64,000 nt of DNA from NCBI RefSeq assembly GCF_022919715.1, contig NZ_CP095042.1, forward strand, positions 4,030,001-4,094,000, written 5' to 3'. Both the position numbers and the translations under genes were made by a program. Origin of the DNA: Agromyces sp. H17E-10 (GTDB lineage Bacteria; Actinomycetota; Actinomycetes; Actinomycetales; Microbacteriaceae). The notes beneath the pieces are model-generated. The model was not told where the DNA came from. It did not search any database and was given only the letters and a program-made list of their open reading frames with translations. Positions 19,359 to 28,900 of the stretch are shown here, one piece after another (position 1 is the first letter of the stretch; each line of letters begins with the position of its first letter).

Positions 19359-20738
19359 TCAGCCATCCTTTCGTGGATTCGGTGGCACCGCGGGCGGCCC
19401 ATTCGTCCGAGTCGCTGGAGGGGACACCGTCGGCGGTCGGACGGTGTCGCCTGCGGCGCCGAAATGCGAATCGGCCGATTGTGCGACAGCCTTTCCAACG
19501 CTCGGACCGGCCTTCGCGGCTGCGCCGACGACCTGCGCGCCGGCAACGGCGGCAATGCCCATCGGTCCCGCAGCCGCGCCCGCACCTGCAGCGCCGCGCC
19601 CAGCAGCGCCGGATGAACTGGCGGCGGTACCGCCCGACGTCCCCGCCTTCGATGCTGAGCCAGATCCTCCCGCCGAGCCCGTCGGGGTTCCCGCTCGGCC
19701 GCCGGCGTGGCCCGCGGTTGCGCCGGTCGGGGCCGGATTCCCGGCCGCGGCATCCTTGGTGCTTCCTCCGCCGTCGAGGATCTTCTTCGCACCGTCGACC
19801 CCGTGCCCACCGGGCACCGGCACTGGCCGGTTCAAAGCGGACTTCGCCTCCTGCTCGCTCGACATGGCGTGGTACATGTCGACACCGATGAAATTGAGGA
19901 ACTTGTAGGTGATGTAGGGGGCGAATGCGGCGACGAACATCAGCACGATTCCCGCGATCGGGTCGCTGATCGAGGCGAGGTCGGCATCGATCGGTGCCGC
20001 AACCTGCGCGATCGCGACGAGGAAGATCACGACCAGGACGAGCTTGGACAAGATGAGCGCCGCGACGAACGCGATCCATTTGCCGAGCCATCCCTTCGTG
20101 ACCTCCCAGGTCGCCCCGGCCAGAGCGATCGGGCCGAACACGAGCGCGACCAGCAGCAGCGCCTTGCGGATGAGCAGCGAGAACCACACGATCGCAGCGG
20201 CGCTGATCGCGAGGGCGGACAGGAAGATCGTGACGATCGCGCCGATGCCGGGGCCTGCGATGTTGACTGTCACGAGACCTCCGGCGAGGAGAGCGATGCG
20301 GTCGCCCATGCCTTCCATCGTGTTGCCCGTTGCCTGCACAATGCCGATCGAGAGTTGGTCGGTGATCTCTAGCAGCAAGGCAGTGAGGCTGACGATGACG
20401 AATGAGCCGAGGATCGACTTGGCGAGACCTACGCCGGCGCGGGGGATTGCAGTCGGGTCGCGGTGGATGAGTCCGGTGATGAGCTGGAGGAAGAAGAACA
20501 GCAGGGTGACGAACACGGCGACGCCGAAGAGGACGTTGAAGACGTCGAGGTAGCTCGGTTCGGTGACATCGACGAGTGTCGTGGTGTCGAACGCGGTCCA
20601 GACGGCTTCGAACATCCATGCCGCTGCTGAGCCCATCGCCGAGGCGAGCCAGTCGAAGGGGGCTGTGACGAGTGACGCGGTGCCCTCACCGACCGTCGTG
20701 CAGACCTCGGCGATGACTGGGATGTCGCAGACGCTCAT
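19359..20738 (-). CDS. VirB6/TrbL-like conjugation channel protein
   Basis: A 459-residue polytopic membrane protein with about six to seven hydrophobic helices in residues 60-320, then a long Gly/Ala/Pro/Ser-rich tail of ~140 residues likely to be disordered. This is the typical actinobacterial TrbL/VirB6 arrangement. It forms part of the inner-membrane channel. An N-terminal hydrophobic segment with Cys (SVCDIPVIAEVC) may be a signal or amphipathic stretch. It lies between the DUF6112 pilin-like gene and the SCO6880 gene. Confidence 0.8.
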   Translation of the reverse strand: MSVCDIPVIAEVCTTVGEGTASLVTAPFDWLASAMGSAAAWMFEAVWTAFDTTTLVDVTEPSYLDVFNVLFGVAVFVTLLFFFLQLITGLIHRDPTAIPRAGVGLAKSILGSFVIVSLTALLLEITDQLSIGIVQATGNTMEGMGDRIALLAGGLVTVNIAGPGIGAIVTIFLSALAISAAAIVWFSLLIRKALLLVALVFGPIALAGATWEVTKGWLGKWIAFVAALILSKLVLVVIFLVAIAQVAAPIDADLASISDPIAGIVLMFVAAFAPYITYKFLNFIGVDMYHAMSSEQEAKSALNRPVPVPGGHGVDGAKKILDGGGSTKDAAAGNPAPTGATAGHAGGRAGTPTGSAGGSGSASKAGTSGGTAASSSGAAGRGAAGAGAAAGPMGIAAVAGAQVVGAAAKAGPSVGKAVAQSADSHFGAAGDTVRPPTVSPPATRTNGPPAVPPNPRKDG

Positions 20739-20765
20739 CGTGCAGCCCTGAACGGGGTGGCGCTC

Positions 20766-21035
20766 TCAGACGGATTGGCCGACGTTCCAGAAGAAGTTGG
20801 TGAGCGTCACTGACGCGCCGCAGACGACGGCGGCACCGCATGCGATGAGGACGCCGGTCTTTCCCCTCGATGCGAGGTGGGGATTCGACGAGTTCGCGCC
20901 GAATCCCCAGACGATCGCGGCGATGATCAGCGCGAGCACGGCCAAGATGAGGCCGATAGTCATGACAGCACCGACGATGGTGCGCAGTTGGTCGATGCCG
21001 GGTAGGCCGGTCCCGTTGGGGTCGATGTCGATCAT
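20766..21035 (-). CDS. DUF6112-type small membrane protein (pilin-like), copy 1
   Basis: An 89-residue protein with two strong hydrophobic helices (about residues 20-48 and 60-82) joined by a short basic loop. The size and topology are those of VirB2-type pilins. It resembles the other small protein at 34086-34352 in length, topology and the IACGAA motif of the second helix. The two copies now flank the peptide-use cassette. It starts at ATG 21035. Confidence 0.7.
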   Translation of the reverse strand: MIDIDPNGTGLPGIDQLRTIVGAVMTIGLILAVLALIIAAIVWGFGANSSNPHLASRGKTGVLIACGAAVVCGASVTLTNFFWNVGQSV

Positions 21036-21166
21036 GTTCCACTCCTCAGCCGATCGAACGGTCGACTGGGAGGTGCGCGTGGTGGCCCCGTTCGCGCGAG
21101 CAAGGAGGGCTACGGATCAGCAGGCCGGTTCGCTTGCTCGGCCGCTCGACCGCGACCAAGTCGGCC

Positions 21167-21532
21167 CTATCGCGCAGGTTCGGACGTATGCCAGATGTCG
21201 TAGATACTGATGATGCGGTGGAGCCGGTCGAGGAGGAGCTGTGGCTGGATCACATCGACTGTGAACTCCATTCTCAGGTGAGTGCCGCGTGTCTCGAGGG
21301 CCGCTTTGGCGAGGAGGTGGCCGCGCTGGGCGAGCACCTGCAGGAGACGCTGAACACCAGTGAGATCTTGCGCGGTCAGTGCAATGTGCATCCGCGTCAG
21401 CCCAGCCGGGGCACCCAGGTTTGCCGACGCGCGCTCAGACGGAGAATCGAGGGACAGACCTGGTGCCCGCCGGAGGTCGGCCCGCTCTCCGATTGATCCT
21501 TCAGATGCTCGAGGATGCTCCCGAGTCCCCAT
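21167..21532 (-). CDS. Small ACT-like domain protein
   Basis: A protein of 121 residues, or 74 if it begins at the internal ATG 21391. Residues 47-121 look like an ACT domain: a beta-alpha-beta pattern with LTAQDLTGVQRLLQVLAQRG, then a LRMEFTVDV strand and an LDRLHRI helix. ACT domains usually bind amino acids and regulate enzymes. AGGAG almost touches the upstream ATG, so neither start is convincing. It is the distal gene of a minus-strand group with the M14 peptidase and the lipoprotein, which suggests a link to peptide or amino-acid use. The domain call is by eye. Confidence 0.45.
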   Translation of the reverse strand: MGTREHPRASEGSIGERADLRRAPGLSLDSPSERASANLGAPAGLTRMHIALTAQDLTGVQRLLQVLAQRGHLLAKAALETRGTHLRMEFTVDVIQPQLLLDRLHRIISIYDIWHTSEPAR

Positions 21533-21568
21533 CTCCTAAGCTCCTTGCCTTCCTTAGTGCGTGGTCGT

Positions 21569-22843
21569 CTATCCTCGTGCCCGGATGGCATCCGCGCACG
21601 TGAGAGTAATGCCGACGTGGGCGGCGACTGCTCGGTCGAGGCCGCAGAACTCGCCGCCTTCTGCAGCGAGAGACCAACGGCGGAGGGCGGCACGTGCTTG
21701 GCCGAGTACGTGGGATTCCGCCTTGGAGATGCGGTGAGGCGAGTGCGCGACGGCCGCCACAACGTGACCCGCCAAGCGGAGCCGTTCGAGGTCGCGGAGG
21801 CGTTTGACCGATGACACTTCGGCGAAGGTCATGCGGTGATCCTCATCGGTCATCGGGTGCCACGGATGCTCGAGGTTCTTGGTGCCAGCAGCGATGGCGG
21901 CCCACCGGGTGGAGTGCCGGTCGACTTCGTGGTCGAGTGTGCTGAGCCACCCGGCGTACTCCTCGCGCAGTTCGGTGCGTTCGAGCTCCATCTCGTCGTA
22001 GAGCCGGCCCGCGGTGATGTGCGTGAGCCGAGTATCGGTGACCTGCGGTGCGATCCACAGCGGGGGTTCGACGATCACGCCGAAGGTGCCGTACTTGCCC
22101 GCGTAGTCGGTGCTGCTGATCATGGCTCCACCGTCAAGCAGCGGCTCGGCGAGAAATATTCCGGGCGCGAGCGTATCGGCGGGGGCCTCGGCAAAGCCGC
22201 AGTCGACGGGGAGGCCGGTGAGTCGGCTTGTCTGCTCGAATCCGGCGGCGATGGGGACGTCATCATGCGTCGCATAGGCGTAGAGCCCGCCAGCCTCGTT
22301 GTTGTGCATCGACACGAGAAGCTCCGGGCGCACTTCGTCGATGAGCGCCATGACGGCGCGCGAGCCGGGGGTGGGCGCAAGCCCGGGTTCGTTCAGATCG
22401 GCGCGGTGGAATGTCCACTCGAAGTCGACGTCGATTGGTGGGCGGTAGATGCCGGCCGAGTAGGTCTCGCGTGTGAACGGGCCGTAGAACCATGACTCGT
22501 TCAGTGCGGTGCCGTCCGGATCGGCGCAGGGGAGGACGTGCCAGGTGAAGCCGAGCTGACCCCGCATTCGTGGGTTTCGGCAGAGTAGCTCCACCAACTG
22601 GAGGGCGCCGAGGCTGCCGGTCGGCTCGTTGGGGTGCGGCATGCCGATTACGACCGCTTGACGAGCACCCGTTCCGAGGCGCAATCGTCGCAGGGGGTTT
22701 CCGTCGGCGGTGAACCCGATGGTGTCCACTGCGATCACGCCTGGGAAGGCGCCCGCCAACTCGTCGATCCTTGCGAGGATCTGTCGGAACGTGGGAAATC
22801 TGGATTCCGGTGTGAGCGAGGCGAGCGCCTTCGTCAGGTCCAT
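21569..22843 (-). CDS. M14-family zinc carboxypeptidase-like protein
   Basis: A 424-residue cytoplasmic protein with M14 hallmarks: the first zinc pair in MPHPNEPTG (H-x-x-E), a third ligand in SMHNNEAGG, and a candidate catalytic Glu in FGVIVEPPLW. M14 enzymes cut C-terminal amino acids from peptides or act on related amides. No signal peptide is visible, so it should act on imported peptides. It follows the ABC lipoprotein gene by 20 bases and is likely co-transcribed. The region past ~residue 330 is helical and family-specific. The preferred C-terminal residue cannot be read. Confidence 0.8.
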   Translation of the reverse strand: MDLTKALASLTPESRFPTFRQILARIDELAGAFPGVIAVDTIGFTADGNPLRRLRLGTGARQAVVIGMPHPNEPTGSLGALQLVELLCRNPRMRGQLGFTWHVLPCADPDGTALNESWFYGPFTRETYSAGIYRPPIDVDFEWTFHRADLNEPGLAPTPGSRAVMALIDEVRPELLVSMHNNEAGGLYAYATHDDVPIAAGFEQTSRLTGLPVDCGFAEAPADTLAPGIFLAEPLLDGGAMISSTDYAGKYGTFGVIVEPPLWIAPQVTDTRLTHITAGRLYDEMELERTELREEYAGWLSTLDHEVDRHSTRWAAIAAGTKNLEHPWHPMTDEDHRMTFAEVSSVKRLRDLERLRLAGHVVAAVAHSPHRISKAESHVLGQARAALRRWSLAAEGGEFCGLDRAVAAHVGITLTCADAIRARG

Positions 22844-22863
22844 CGTGTGTGGTTCTCCGTTGC

Positions 22864-24525
22864 TTATCGGCCGCCGAGGAAGGCCAGCCAGGGGGTGTAC
22901 AGGGCCGCGGGGAACGCTGCCGTCATACCGCCGAGGCGGTTGTTCAGGAAGACGCTCTGCAGCGGGTAGGAAACCGGGATCCAGACGAGATCCTCGGTGA
23001 TCGTCGCTTGTGCTTTCACCGTCAGCTCGGCGCGGGCGTCGTCATCGGCGGTGCCACGTGCTTCCTCGAGTAGCGCGGCAACCTCGGGGTTGTCGTAGCT
23101 GTTGAAGTTCGAGGCGCCATCGGGAACTCCGAGCTGCATGTACAGCTCGGTTGGGTCCGGGATGTCGGAGAAGTAGTCGGAGATGAACGCGTCGACCTTG
23201 GCGCGGGCGTCCGGGTCTGAGAACAGTGCGTTCGACTCGGCACCGGGTAGGGCGCGCAATTCGATGTCGAACCCTGCATCCTTGGCGTTGCTCTGGATGC
23301 TCTCGCCGATGGTCACGTACTGGGGGAAGTCCGCCGGCACGGCCAGCACGATCTTGGGGTTCGGGTTGCCGGCTTCCTTCAGGAGCGCCTTGGCACCTTC
23401 GATGTCGCGGGCGGGGTCGCTGAACTCGTCGTAGGCGGTCTGGTAGATCTCCTTGCTGTATCCCCAGGCTCCCGGCGGGACGATGGTGCGCAGCGGCTCG
23501 CTGAGACCCGCCCAGACGGTGGTGAGCAGTCCCTGATAGTCGATGGACTTGGCGAGGGCCTGACGGATCTTCGGGTCGGCTAGTGGGCTTGCGCTGTCAG
23601 CGCTCAGATCAGTCGGGATGATCACGAACTGCCTGGTCGAGGGGCCGGCGTACATCTCCCCGTTCGGTGCGTTGAGCAGCTGCGGGAGGCTGGTGCTCGC
23701 GATGTCCATCGATCCGTCGATGTCGCCGTTGACGAGCGCGGAGGTGATCGTGGCGTCCTCGGTGAGGAATGTGAACTTCGCGGACTTGGTCCGGAGCGGC
23801 TGCTGACCGATCTTCCACCAGTTCGGGTTCGCCTCGAGGGTGATGCTGTCGCCGGGGGTCCAGTTCGCCAGCGTGTACGGGCCGGTGCACATCACGCCAC
23901 CTGTCGGCGTGCCATACGTTTCGCCGGCCTCTTCTGCGAAGGCCTTCTGGATGACCTGGCCTACGGGGGTGACGAGCATTCGGTAGAAGACGGCGTCCGG
24001 CTGCGACATGTCGATCTTCACGGTCGATGCGTCGACGGCGGTCACCGATTCGACACGCTCGGCGAAGTAGCCCCAGTAGGAGCCGGCTTCGGGGTCACGG
24101 ATGCGATTGAGGCTGTAGACCACATCGTCAGAAGTCATCGGCGTGCCGTCGGTGAAGGTGACGCCGTCGCGGAGGTGCACGACGTACTCGGTCGGGGAAG
24201 GCTGGTCGATCGAGCTCGCGAGACCGGGCTGGATGTCACCGGTGTCGGTCATCGTCAGCAGGCTTTCGCAGAGGTTCGCGCTCACCTGCAGATCTGAGCC
24301 GGAGAAGGCCTTGACCGGATCGAGTGTTGCGGGCTCGCCGCCGCTGAGGTTCCAGGTGACGAGGTCGACGTCCGTAGTCGCGGGCGGGGCAGCGGTCGGC
24401 AGGTCGAGTCCATCCGTCGTGCCGTTCGTCTCGTGCGGTTTGCCCGTGCAACCGGCGAGCATGATGCCGGCCGTGAGGAGGGCAGCGGCCGTGGCGGCGG
24501 ACCGACGCCAGGTGATGTTCGTCAT
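22864..24525 (-). CDS. Peptide/nickel-type ABC transporter substrate-binding lipoprotein
   Basis: A 553-residue family-5 solute-binding protein. The lipobox LAGC lies near residue 26 after a hydrophobic signal, so the mature protein is a membrane-anchored lipoprotein. The body has the SBP-bac-5 pattern (LCESLLTM, VVHLRDGVTFTDGTPMTSDD). Start ATG 24525 is preferred, with AAGGGTG upstream; the open frame runs 63 bases further without support. It is divergent from the TetR gene and the permease and ATPase genes that complete the transporter. The ligand is probably a short peptide. Confidence 0.9.
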   Translation of the reverse strand: MTNITWRRSAATAAALLTAGIMLAGCTGKPHETNGTTDGLDLPTAAPPATTDVDLVTWNLSGGEPATLDPVKAFSGSDLQVSANLCESLLTMTDTGDIQPGLASSIDQPSPTEYVVHLRDGVTFTDGTPMTSDDVVYSLNRIRDPEAGSYWGYFAERVESVTAVDASTVKIDMSQPDAVFYRMLVTPVGQVIQKAFAEEAGETYGTPTGGVMCTGPYTLANWTPGDSITLEANPNWWKIGQQPLRTKSAKFTFLTEDATITSALVNGDIDGSMDIASTSLPQLLNAPNGEMYAGPSTRQFVIIPTDLSADSASPLADPKIRQALAKSIDYQGLLTTVWAGLSEPLRTIVPPGAWGYSKEIYQTAYDEFSDPARDIEGAKALLKEAGNPNPKIVLAVPADFPQYVTIGESIQSNAKDAGFDIELRALPGAESNALFSDPDARAKVDAFISDYFSDIPDPTELYMQLGVPDGASNFNSYDNPEVAALLEEARGTADDDARAELTVKAQATITEDLVWIPVSYPLQSVFLNNRLGGMTAAFPAALYTPWLAFLGGR

Positions 24526-24584
24526 TGAGCACCCTTCGAAGTGGGGGATGGCCAGCTCCTCGTGGGTGGCCGAGTTGAACAATT

Positions 24585-24620
24585 GCACAAGTTGGAGTTG
24601 AGCACAAGCTCAACTTGTGC
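24585..24620. promoter_or_regulatory. Nested palindromes, likely TetR-protein operator
   Basis: GCACAAGTTG (24585-24594) is matched exactly by CAACTTGTGC (24611-24620). Within this, GTTGAGC (24597-24603) is matched by GCTCAAC (24608-24614) around ACAA. These sit in the 108-base gap between the divergent lipoprotein and TetR-type genes, 13 bases before the latter's start. The position is typical for an operator that represses both directions. Confidence 0.65.
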
Positions 24621-24633
24621 GAAGGTGACCGTC

Positions 24634-25251
24634 ATGACTTCAACTGCAATGTCGCGGGGAGAGCTCAGACGTTCGAGCATCCTGGACGCCACCCTGCGCG
24701 TGATCGCGCTCGAAGGTGTACGCGCCGTCACCCACCGTCGGGTGGCGACTGAGGCCGGCGCGTCCGTCGGCCTGATTACCTACCACTTCAGTTCCACCGA
24801 TGCGCTGATCTCGGCAACGCTCGACGCCCTGGCGGCTGATGAGGCCGAGCAGATGACGCAGCTCCGGGACCGGATCCTCACAGTCCCTGGAGATGTCGAA
24901 GCGCTCACCGAGATGCTCGTCGCCGAGGTTGCGGAACGCGCCGGAGCACGCCGGGACCGCGCGATCGCGGGATACGCCCTCACACTCGAGATCCCGCGCT
25001 TGACGATCGACCGACTCTTGTTCGATGCCTGGGAAACCGCCGCAGAAGACGCCTACGCGGCACTGCTCGAGGCACTCGGGCGGGACCCGGAGCGACCGAT
25101 GGTCGAGTTCTTGGAGTCCACGATGGACGGTCTGTTCCTGTTCGCGACGATCTCCCGCGAACCGGAAACCGTCAGTGTGGCCGCCCGTGCCGGGCTAAGC
25201 CAATTGCTCCGGTCACTCGTCCCTGCTGACGCCGCCGCGCCGTTGGGATGA
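24634..25251 (+). CDS. TetR-family regulator of the peptide cassette
   Basis: A 205-residue regulator with the TetR N-terminal helix-turn-helix at residues ~15-60 (ILDATLRVIALEGVRAVTHR, then GASVGLITYHF) and a helical ligand-binding domain behind. Start ATG 24634 follows the palindromic region; the open frame reaches further upstream through the operator, which is unlikely to be coding. It ends four bases before the permease gene, so it is the first gene of the plus-strand transporter operon and can repress itself and the divergent lipoprotein gene. Confidence 0.88.
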   Translation: MTSTAMSRGELRRSSILDATLRVIALEGVRAVTHRRVATEAGASVGLITYHFSSTDALISATLDALAADEAEQMTQLRDRILTVPGDVEALTEMLVAEVAERAGARRDRAIAGYALTLEIPRLTIDRLLFDAWETAAEDAYAALLEALGRDPERPMVEFLESTMDGLFLFATISREPETVSVAARAGLSQLLRSLVPADAAAPLG

Positions 25252-25255
25252 ACCG

Positions 25256-26203
25256 GTGAAGCAGTTCCTGACACGAAGGCTCGTCATCTGCGCAGCCACC
25301 ATCGCCGGCGCCAGCTTCCTGATCTTTGCCGGCCTCTACCTCGCGCCCGGTGATCCGATCAGTTTCCTCATCGGAGGTCGCCCCTCCACCCCCGAGATGC
25401 GTGAAGCGCTCGCTGATCAATACCACCTCAACGACCCCTTCTTCCAGCGGTACTTGCAGTGGCTCGGCGACGCGTTCGCCGGAGATTTCGGCGAATCGAT
25501 TGTGCGACGCCGCCCCGTCACTGAACTCATCGCGACCAGCCTGCCGACCACGATCCTGCTCGTGCTGATGACGTTGCTGCTTGTCGTGCTGATCGGAGTG
25601 CTGCTCGGTGGGATCGCCGCCTTCAGGCGCGGCCCGATCGATGACGGCATCCTCTCCGCGATGACCGTTTCCCTGGCCACCCCCGTGTTCGTCTCCGCCA
25701 TCCTGCTCATCTCGGTGTTCGCCGTCGGTCTCGGCTGGTTCCCCGTTTTCGGACCAGGCACCGACTTCCTCGACCGACTCCATCACTTGGTCCTTCCGGC
25801 AATCGCGTTGACCATCGCTTGGTGGCCAGTCATCGGCGAGACCGCGCGCGCATCGATGCGTGAAGAGCACGGGCGCGAGCACGTCGAGACCGCCCGGTCC
25901 CGCGGACTTTCCCCCTCCCACATCGTCCGGAAGCACGTGTTCCGCAACTCCGCCATCCCGATCAGCACCGTTGTCGGGCTTTCCTTCGCCGGGCTCGTCG
26001 CCGGTACCGCCATCGTCGAGAGCGCCTTCCAGCTGAACGGGCTGGGCAGCCTGCTCATCACCTCGGTGACCGGCCGCGACTTTCCCGTCGCCCAGGCGGT
26101 CGCCCTCATCCTCGTCACGGTCTTTGCGGTCACGAACGTCATCGTCGACCTCCTCTACGCCGCACTCGACCCGCGCGTTCGCACCTCTTGGAGGACAGCT
26201 TGA
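25256..26203 (+). CDS. Oligopeptide ABC transporter permease, DppB-like
   Basis: A 315-residue inner-membrane permease with six predicted helices and the binding-protein-dependent loop with ETARASMREEHGREHVETAR (EAA-type), which docks the ATPase. The N-terminal region LAPGDPISFLIGGRPS is typical of the DppB branch. Start GTG 25256 lies four bases after the TetR stop. The stop overlaps the DppC-like start. Confidence 0.9.
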   Translation: MKQFLTRRLVICAATIAGASFLIFAGLYLAPGDPISFLIGGRPSTPEMREALADQYHLNDPFFQRYLQWLGDAFAGDFGESIVRRRPVTELIATSLPTTILLVLMTLLLVVLIGVLLGGIAAFRRGPIDDGILSAMTVSLATPVFVSAILLISVFAVGLGWFPVFGPGTDFLDRLHHLVLPAIALTIAWWPVIGETARASMREEHGREHVETARSRGLSPSHIVRKHVFRNSAIPISTVVGLSFAGLVAGTAIVESAFQLNGLGSLLITSVTGRDFPVAQAVALILVTVFAVTNVIVDLLYAALDPRVRTSWRTA

Positions 26204-27072
26204 CCGCCGCCATCGTCGCGCAACTCGACCCGCCGGGAGCGGGCCGAAAGATCCGCCTCATCCCCGGACTCGATTTCATCGGGCATGTCGCACTGCTGCT
26301 GGTGCTCGTCTTCGCCTTCCTCGCCGCCTTCGGACCGCTCATCGCACCGCATGACCCGAACGCAGTCGACCTCTCCCGCTCGTACTGGGGCCCGGACGCC
26401 GAACACCCGCTCGGCTACGACCAACAGGGACGTGACATCTTCTCCCGTCTGCTGTACGGCGCACGGTCGAGCTTCCTCGGCCCGCTCATCATCGTCGTCG
26501 TGGCCACGACGCTCGGCATGACCCTCGCGCTCATCGGCGCGTGGCGAAAGGGCTGGATCGATGCAGCTCTTGCCGGGATCCTCGACTCCTCGCTGGCGTT
26601 CCCCGGCCTCCTGCTCGCCGTCATGGTCGTCGCCATCGTCGGTCCCGGCATCCAAGCGACCGTCATCGCACTCGCGATCGCCTACACCCCGTACATGGCA
26701 CGCATCGTCCGGTCCGCGGCTCTCGCCGAGATCAACAAGGACTACGTCGCCGCCGCGAAGGTGCAGGGATTCTCAGGCCTAGTGATCTGCGTCCGCCACG
26801 TGATCCCGAACATCCTCCCCATCGTGCTCGGTCAAGCCGTGCTCACCGTGGCCTGGGCGACCGTCGACATCGCCGGCCTCTCCTTCCTCGGCCTCGGCAT
26901 CCAACCGCCGGCCGCCGACTGGGGCATCATGCTCGCAAACGGTCAGACCGGGGTCCTGCAGGGCTACCCGACCGAGGCTCTCGCCGCCGGCCTCAGCCTC
27001 GTCATCGCGATCTGCTCATTCAGCCTGCTCGGCGAACGCATCACCCGGCGCGGGGAGGTGCTCGCAGCATGA
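26200..27072 (+). CDS. Oligopeptide ABC transporter permease, DppC-like
   Basis: A 290-residue permease with an N-terminal helix (residues ~25-45), the HPLGYDQQGRDIFSRLLYGA motif of DppC proteins and an EAA loop (AALAEINKDYVAAAKVQG). The start is placed at TTG 26200, which overlaps the DppB stop and has GGAGG five bases upstream; TTG 26188 would lie before that site. The stop overlaps the next gene as ATGA. Confidence 0.9.
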   Translation: MTAAIVAQLDPPGAGRKIRLIPGLDFIGHVALLLVLVFAFLAAFGPLIAPHDPNAVDLSRSYWGPDAEHPLGYDQQGRDIFSRLLYGARSSFLGPLIIVVVATTLGMTLALIGAWRKGWIDAALAGILDSSLAFPGLLLAVMVVAIVGPGIQATVIALAIAYTPYMARIVRSAALAEINKDYVAAAKVQGFSGLVICVRHVIPNILPIVLGQAVLTVAWATVDIAGLSFLGLGIQPPAADWGIMLANGQTGVLQGYPTEALAAGLSLVIAICSFSLLGERITRRGEVLAA

Positions 27073-28058
27073 GTCTGCTCACCATCGAAGACCTCCGCGT
27101 CAGCCTCCCCGTCGGGAAAGAACGACGAGTCGTGCTCCGCGGAATCGACCTCGAACTCGACGCCGGCCAGTCACTGGCCATCGTCGGCGAATCCGGCTCC
27201 GGGAAGTCGATGACCGCCCGCGCCATCGCACGGCTCCTTCCCCGCGGAGCGAAGGTCGACGGATCAATCAGGTTCGACGGTCAAGAAGTCCTGACACTGA
27301 AAGATGCAGCCCTTCGGCGATATCAGTCGACGCAGATGGCGGTCATCTTCCAAGACCCCCGCGTCCATCTCAATCCCGTCCGCACCATCGGCGACTTCCT
27401 CACCGAAGGCCTCGTGAAGACCCGCGGCTTCACCAAACGTGCCGCCGAACGCAAAGTCATCAGCCTGCTCGACGAGGTCGGCATCCCCGACGGCGAACGA
27501 CGGCTCCGGCAGTACCCGCACGAGCTCTCCGGCGGGCTGCTGCAGCGGGTGATGATCGCCTCCGCGCTCGCCTGCGAGCCACGGATCCTCCTCGCGGACG
27601 AGCCGACGACCGCCCTCGATGTTTCCACCCAGTCCGACGTCATGGCGATCATCGACGAGCTCTGCAAAGAGCGCGGGATGGCGCTCGTGTTCATCACTCA
27701 CGATCTCGAGCTCGCCTCCGCGATCTGCGATCGCACCGCCGTCATGTACGCCGGCCAGGTCATCGAGATCCGGGGGAGTGACGAACTCGTAAACGCCCCG
27801 AGGCATCCCTACTCAGCCGGGCTGCTCGGTGCGAAGCCCGAAATCGCCTCGACCGTCTCCCGCCTTCAGGCGATCCCGGGCCGCCCCCGGGCCGCCTTCG
27901 AAGTGCACCGCGGATGCGCGTTCGCCGACCGGTGCGCATTCGTCGAGCCCGAGTGCCTCAATACCGATCCGCCACTCGAGATCGACCGCAGTGGCGCGGT
28001 GCGCTGCCTGCTCGCCGACGAACTCCAGCTCAACCCGATGGAAGGCGTACTTCGATGA
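27069..28058 (+). CDS. Oligopeptide ABC transporter ATPase, DppD-like
   Basis: A 329-residue ATPase with Walker A GESGSGKSMTAR, the signature LSGGLLQRV and Walker B ILLADEPTTALD, then the oligopeptide-transporter C-terminal domain with Cys-rich CAFADRCAFVEPEC, which in this family can hold a metal cluster. It is coupled to both neighbours by ATGA overlaps. The complete set DppB-C-D-F plus the lipoprotein makes a whole importer. Confidence 0.92.
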   Translation: MSLLTIEDLRVSLPVGKERRVVLRGIDLELDAGQSLAIVGESGSGKSMTARAIARLLPRGAKVDGSIRFDGQEVLTLKDAALRRYQSTQMAVIFQDPRVHLNPVRTIGDFLTEGLVKTRGFTKRAAERKVISLLDEVGIPDGERRLRQYPHELSGGLLQRVMIASALACEPRILLADEPTTALDVSTQSDVMAIIDELCKERGMALVFITHDLELASAICDRTAVMYAGQVIEIRGSDELVNAPRHPYSAGLLGAKPEIASTVSRLQAIPGRPRAAFEVHRGCAFADRCAFVEPECLNTDPPLEIDRSGAVRCLLADELQLNPMEGVLR

Positions 28059-28900
28059 CCTCAACAACCCCGATCGTCGAAGTTGCCGGCTTGCAGAAGA
28101 AGTTCGGCCACACCCTTGCCGTCGACGACGTGAGCTTCACCCTCGACCCCGGCGGATCCTTGGGGATCGTCGGTGAATCCGGATCTGGCAAGACCACCGT
28201 TGCCAAGATGCTGATCGGCCTGGAGGCTCCGACCGCCGGGACGATCCGGGTGTGCGGACGCGTTCGGGAGAGCCACGCCGGGCTCGCTGAGCGGCGACGT
28301 CGCGCACGCGAGCTGCAGATCGTCTTCCAGGACCCGTACTCGACGCTCGACCCCCGCCAAACTGTGGAGTCTTGCATCGAGGAGGTGCTGAGACTCCATC
28401 GGCCGGAGCTCGGAAAGCAGGCGCGGCTCGCGCGCGTGAACGAGCTCGCAGACCTGGTCGGCTTCGACGAACGCCAACGCCGTGCACTCCCACGCAGGCT
28501 CTCCGGCGGACAACGCCAACGCGTGTCCATCGCACGAGCTTTGGCCGTCGAGCCGAGCGTCATGATCCTCGACGAGTCCGTCTCTGCGCTGGACGTCTCC
28601 ATCCAGGCCCAGATCCTGAACCTACTGGCCGACATCCGCGCCGAAACGTCAATCGCGTACATCCTCATCAGCCACGACCTTGCCGTCGTGCGGCACCTCA
28701 CGGAGACCTGTGTGGTCATGCGGAAGGGACAGATCGTCGAATCCGGCCTGACCCCCACAGTTCTGGACAATCCCCAAGCCGCCTACACGCAGTTGCTGCG
28801 CAACAGCGTGCCTGGCCCGGGCTGGCGGCCAACCCGCCGAGTTCCTTCCGTTGCCCCTGACGCGCAACGGGCACGCGAAGCAGAAATGGCGGTAGCGTGA
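28055..28900 (+). CDS. Oligopeptide ABC transporter ATPase, DppF-like
   Basis: A 281-residue ATPase with Walker A GESGSGKTTVAK, signature LSGGQRQRVSIARAL and Walker B VMILDESVSALD. The C-terminal oligopeptide extension is short. It pairs with the DppD-like subunit to drive peptide uptake. ATG 28055 overlaps the previous stop and its own stop overlaps the MFS start. Confidence 0.92.
   Translation: MTSTTPIVEVAGLQKKFGHTLAVDDVSFTLDPGGSLGIVGESGSGKTTVAKMLIGLEAPTAGTIRVCGRVRESHAGLAERRRRARELQIVFQDPYSTLDPRQTVESCIEEVLRLHRPELGKQARLARVNELADLVGFDERQRRALPRRLSGGQRQRVSIARALAVEPSVMILDESVSALDVSIQAQILNLLADIRAETSIAYILISHDLAVVRHLTETCVVMRKGQIVESGLTPTVLDNPQAAYTQLLRNSVPGPGWRPTRRVPSVAPDAQRAREAEMAVA

Noticed and set aside
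21097..21140. An 8-base inverted repeat, CGAGCAAG and CTTGCTCG, before the first DUF6112 gene
   Set aside because: The arms are 28 bases apart and no T tract follows, so neither terminator nor operator is well supported.
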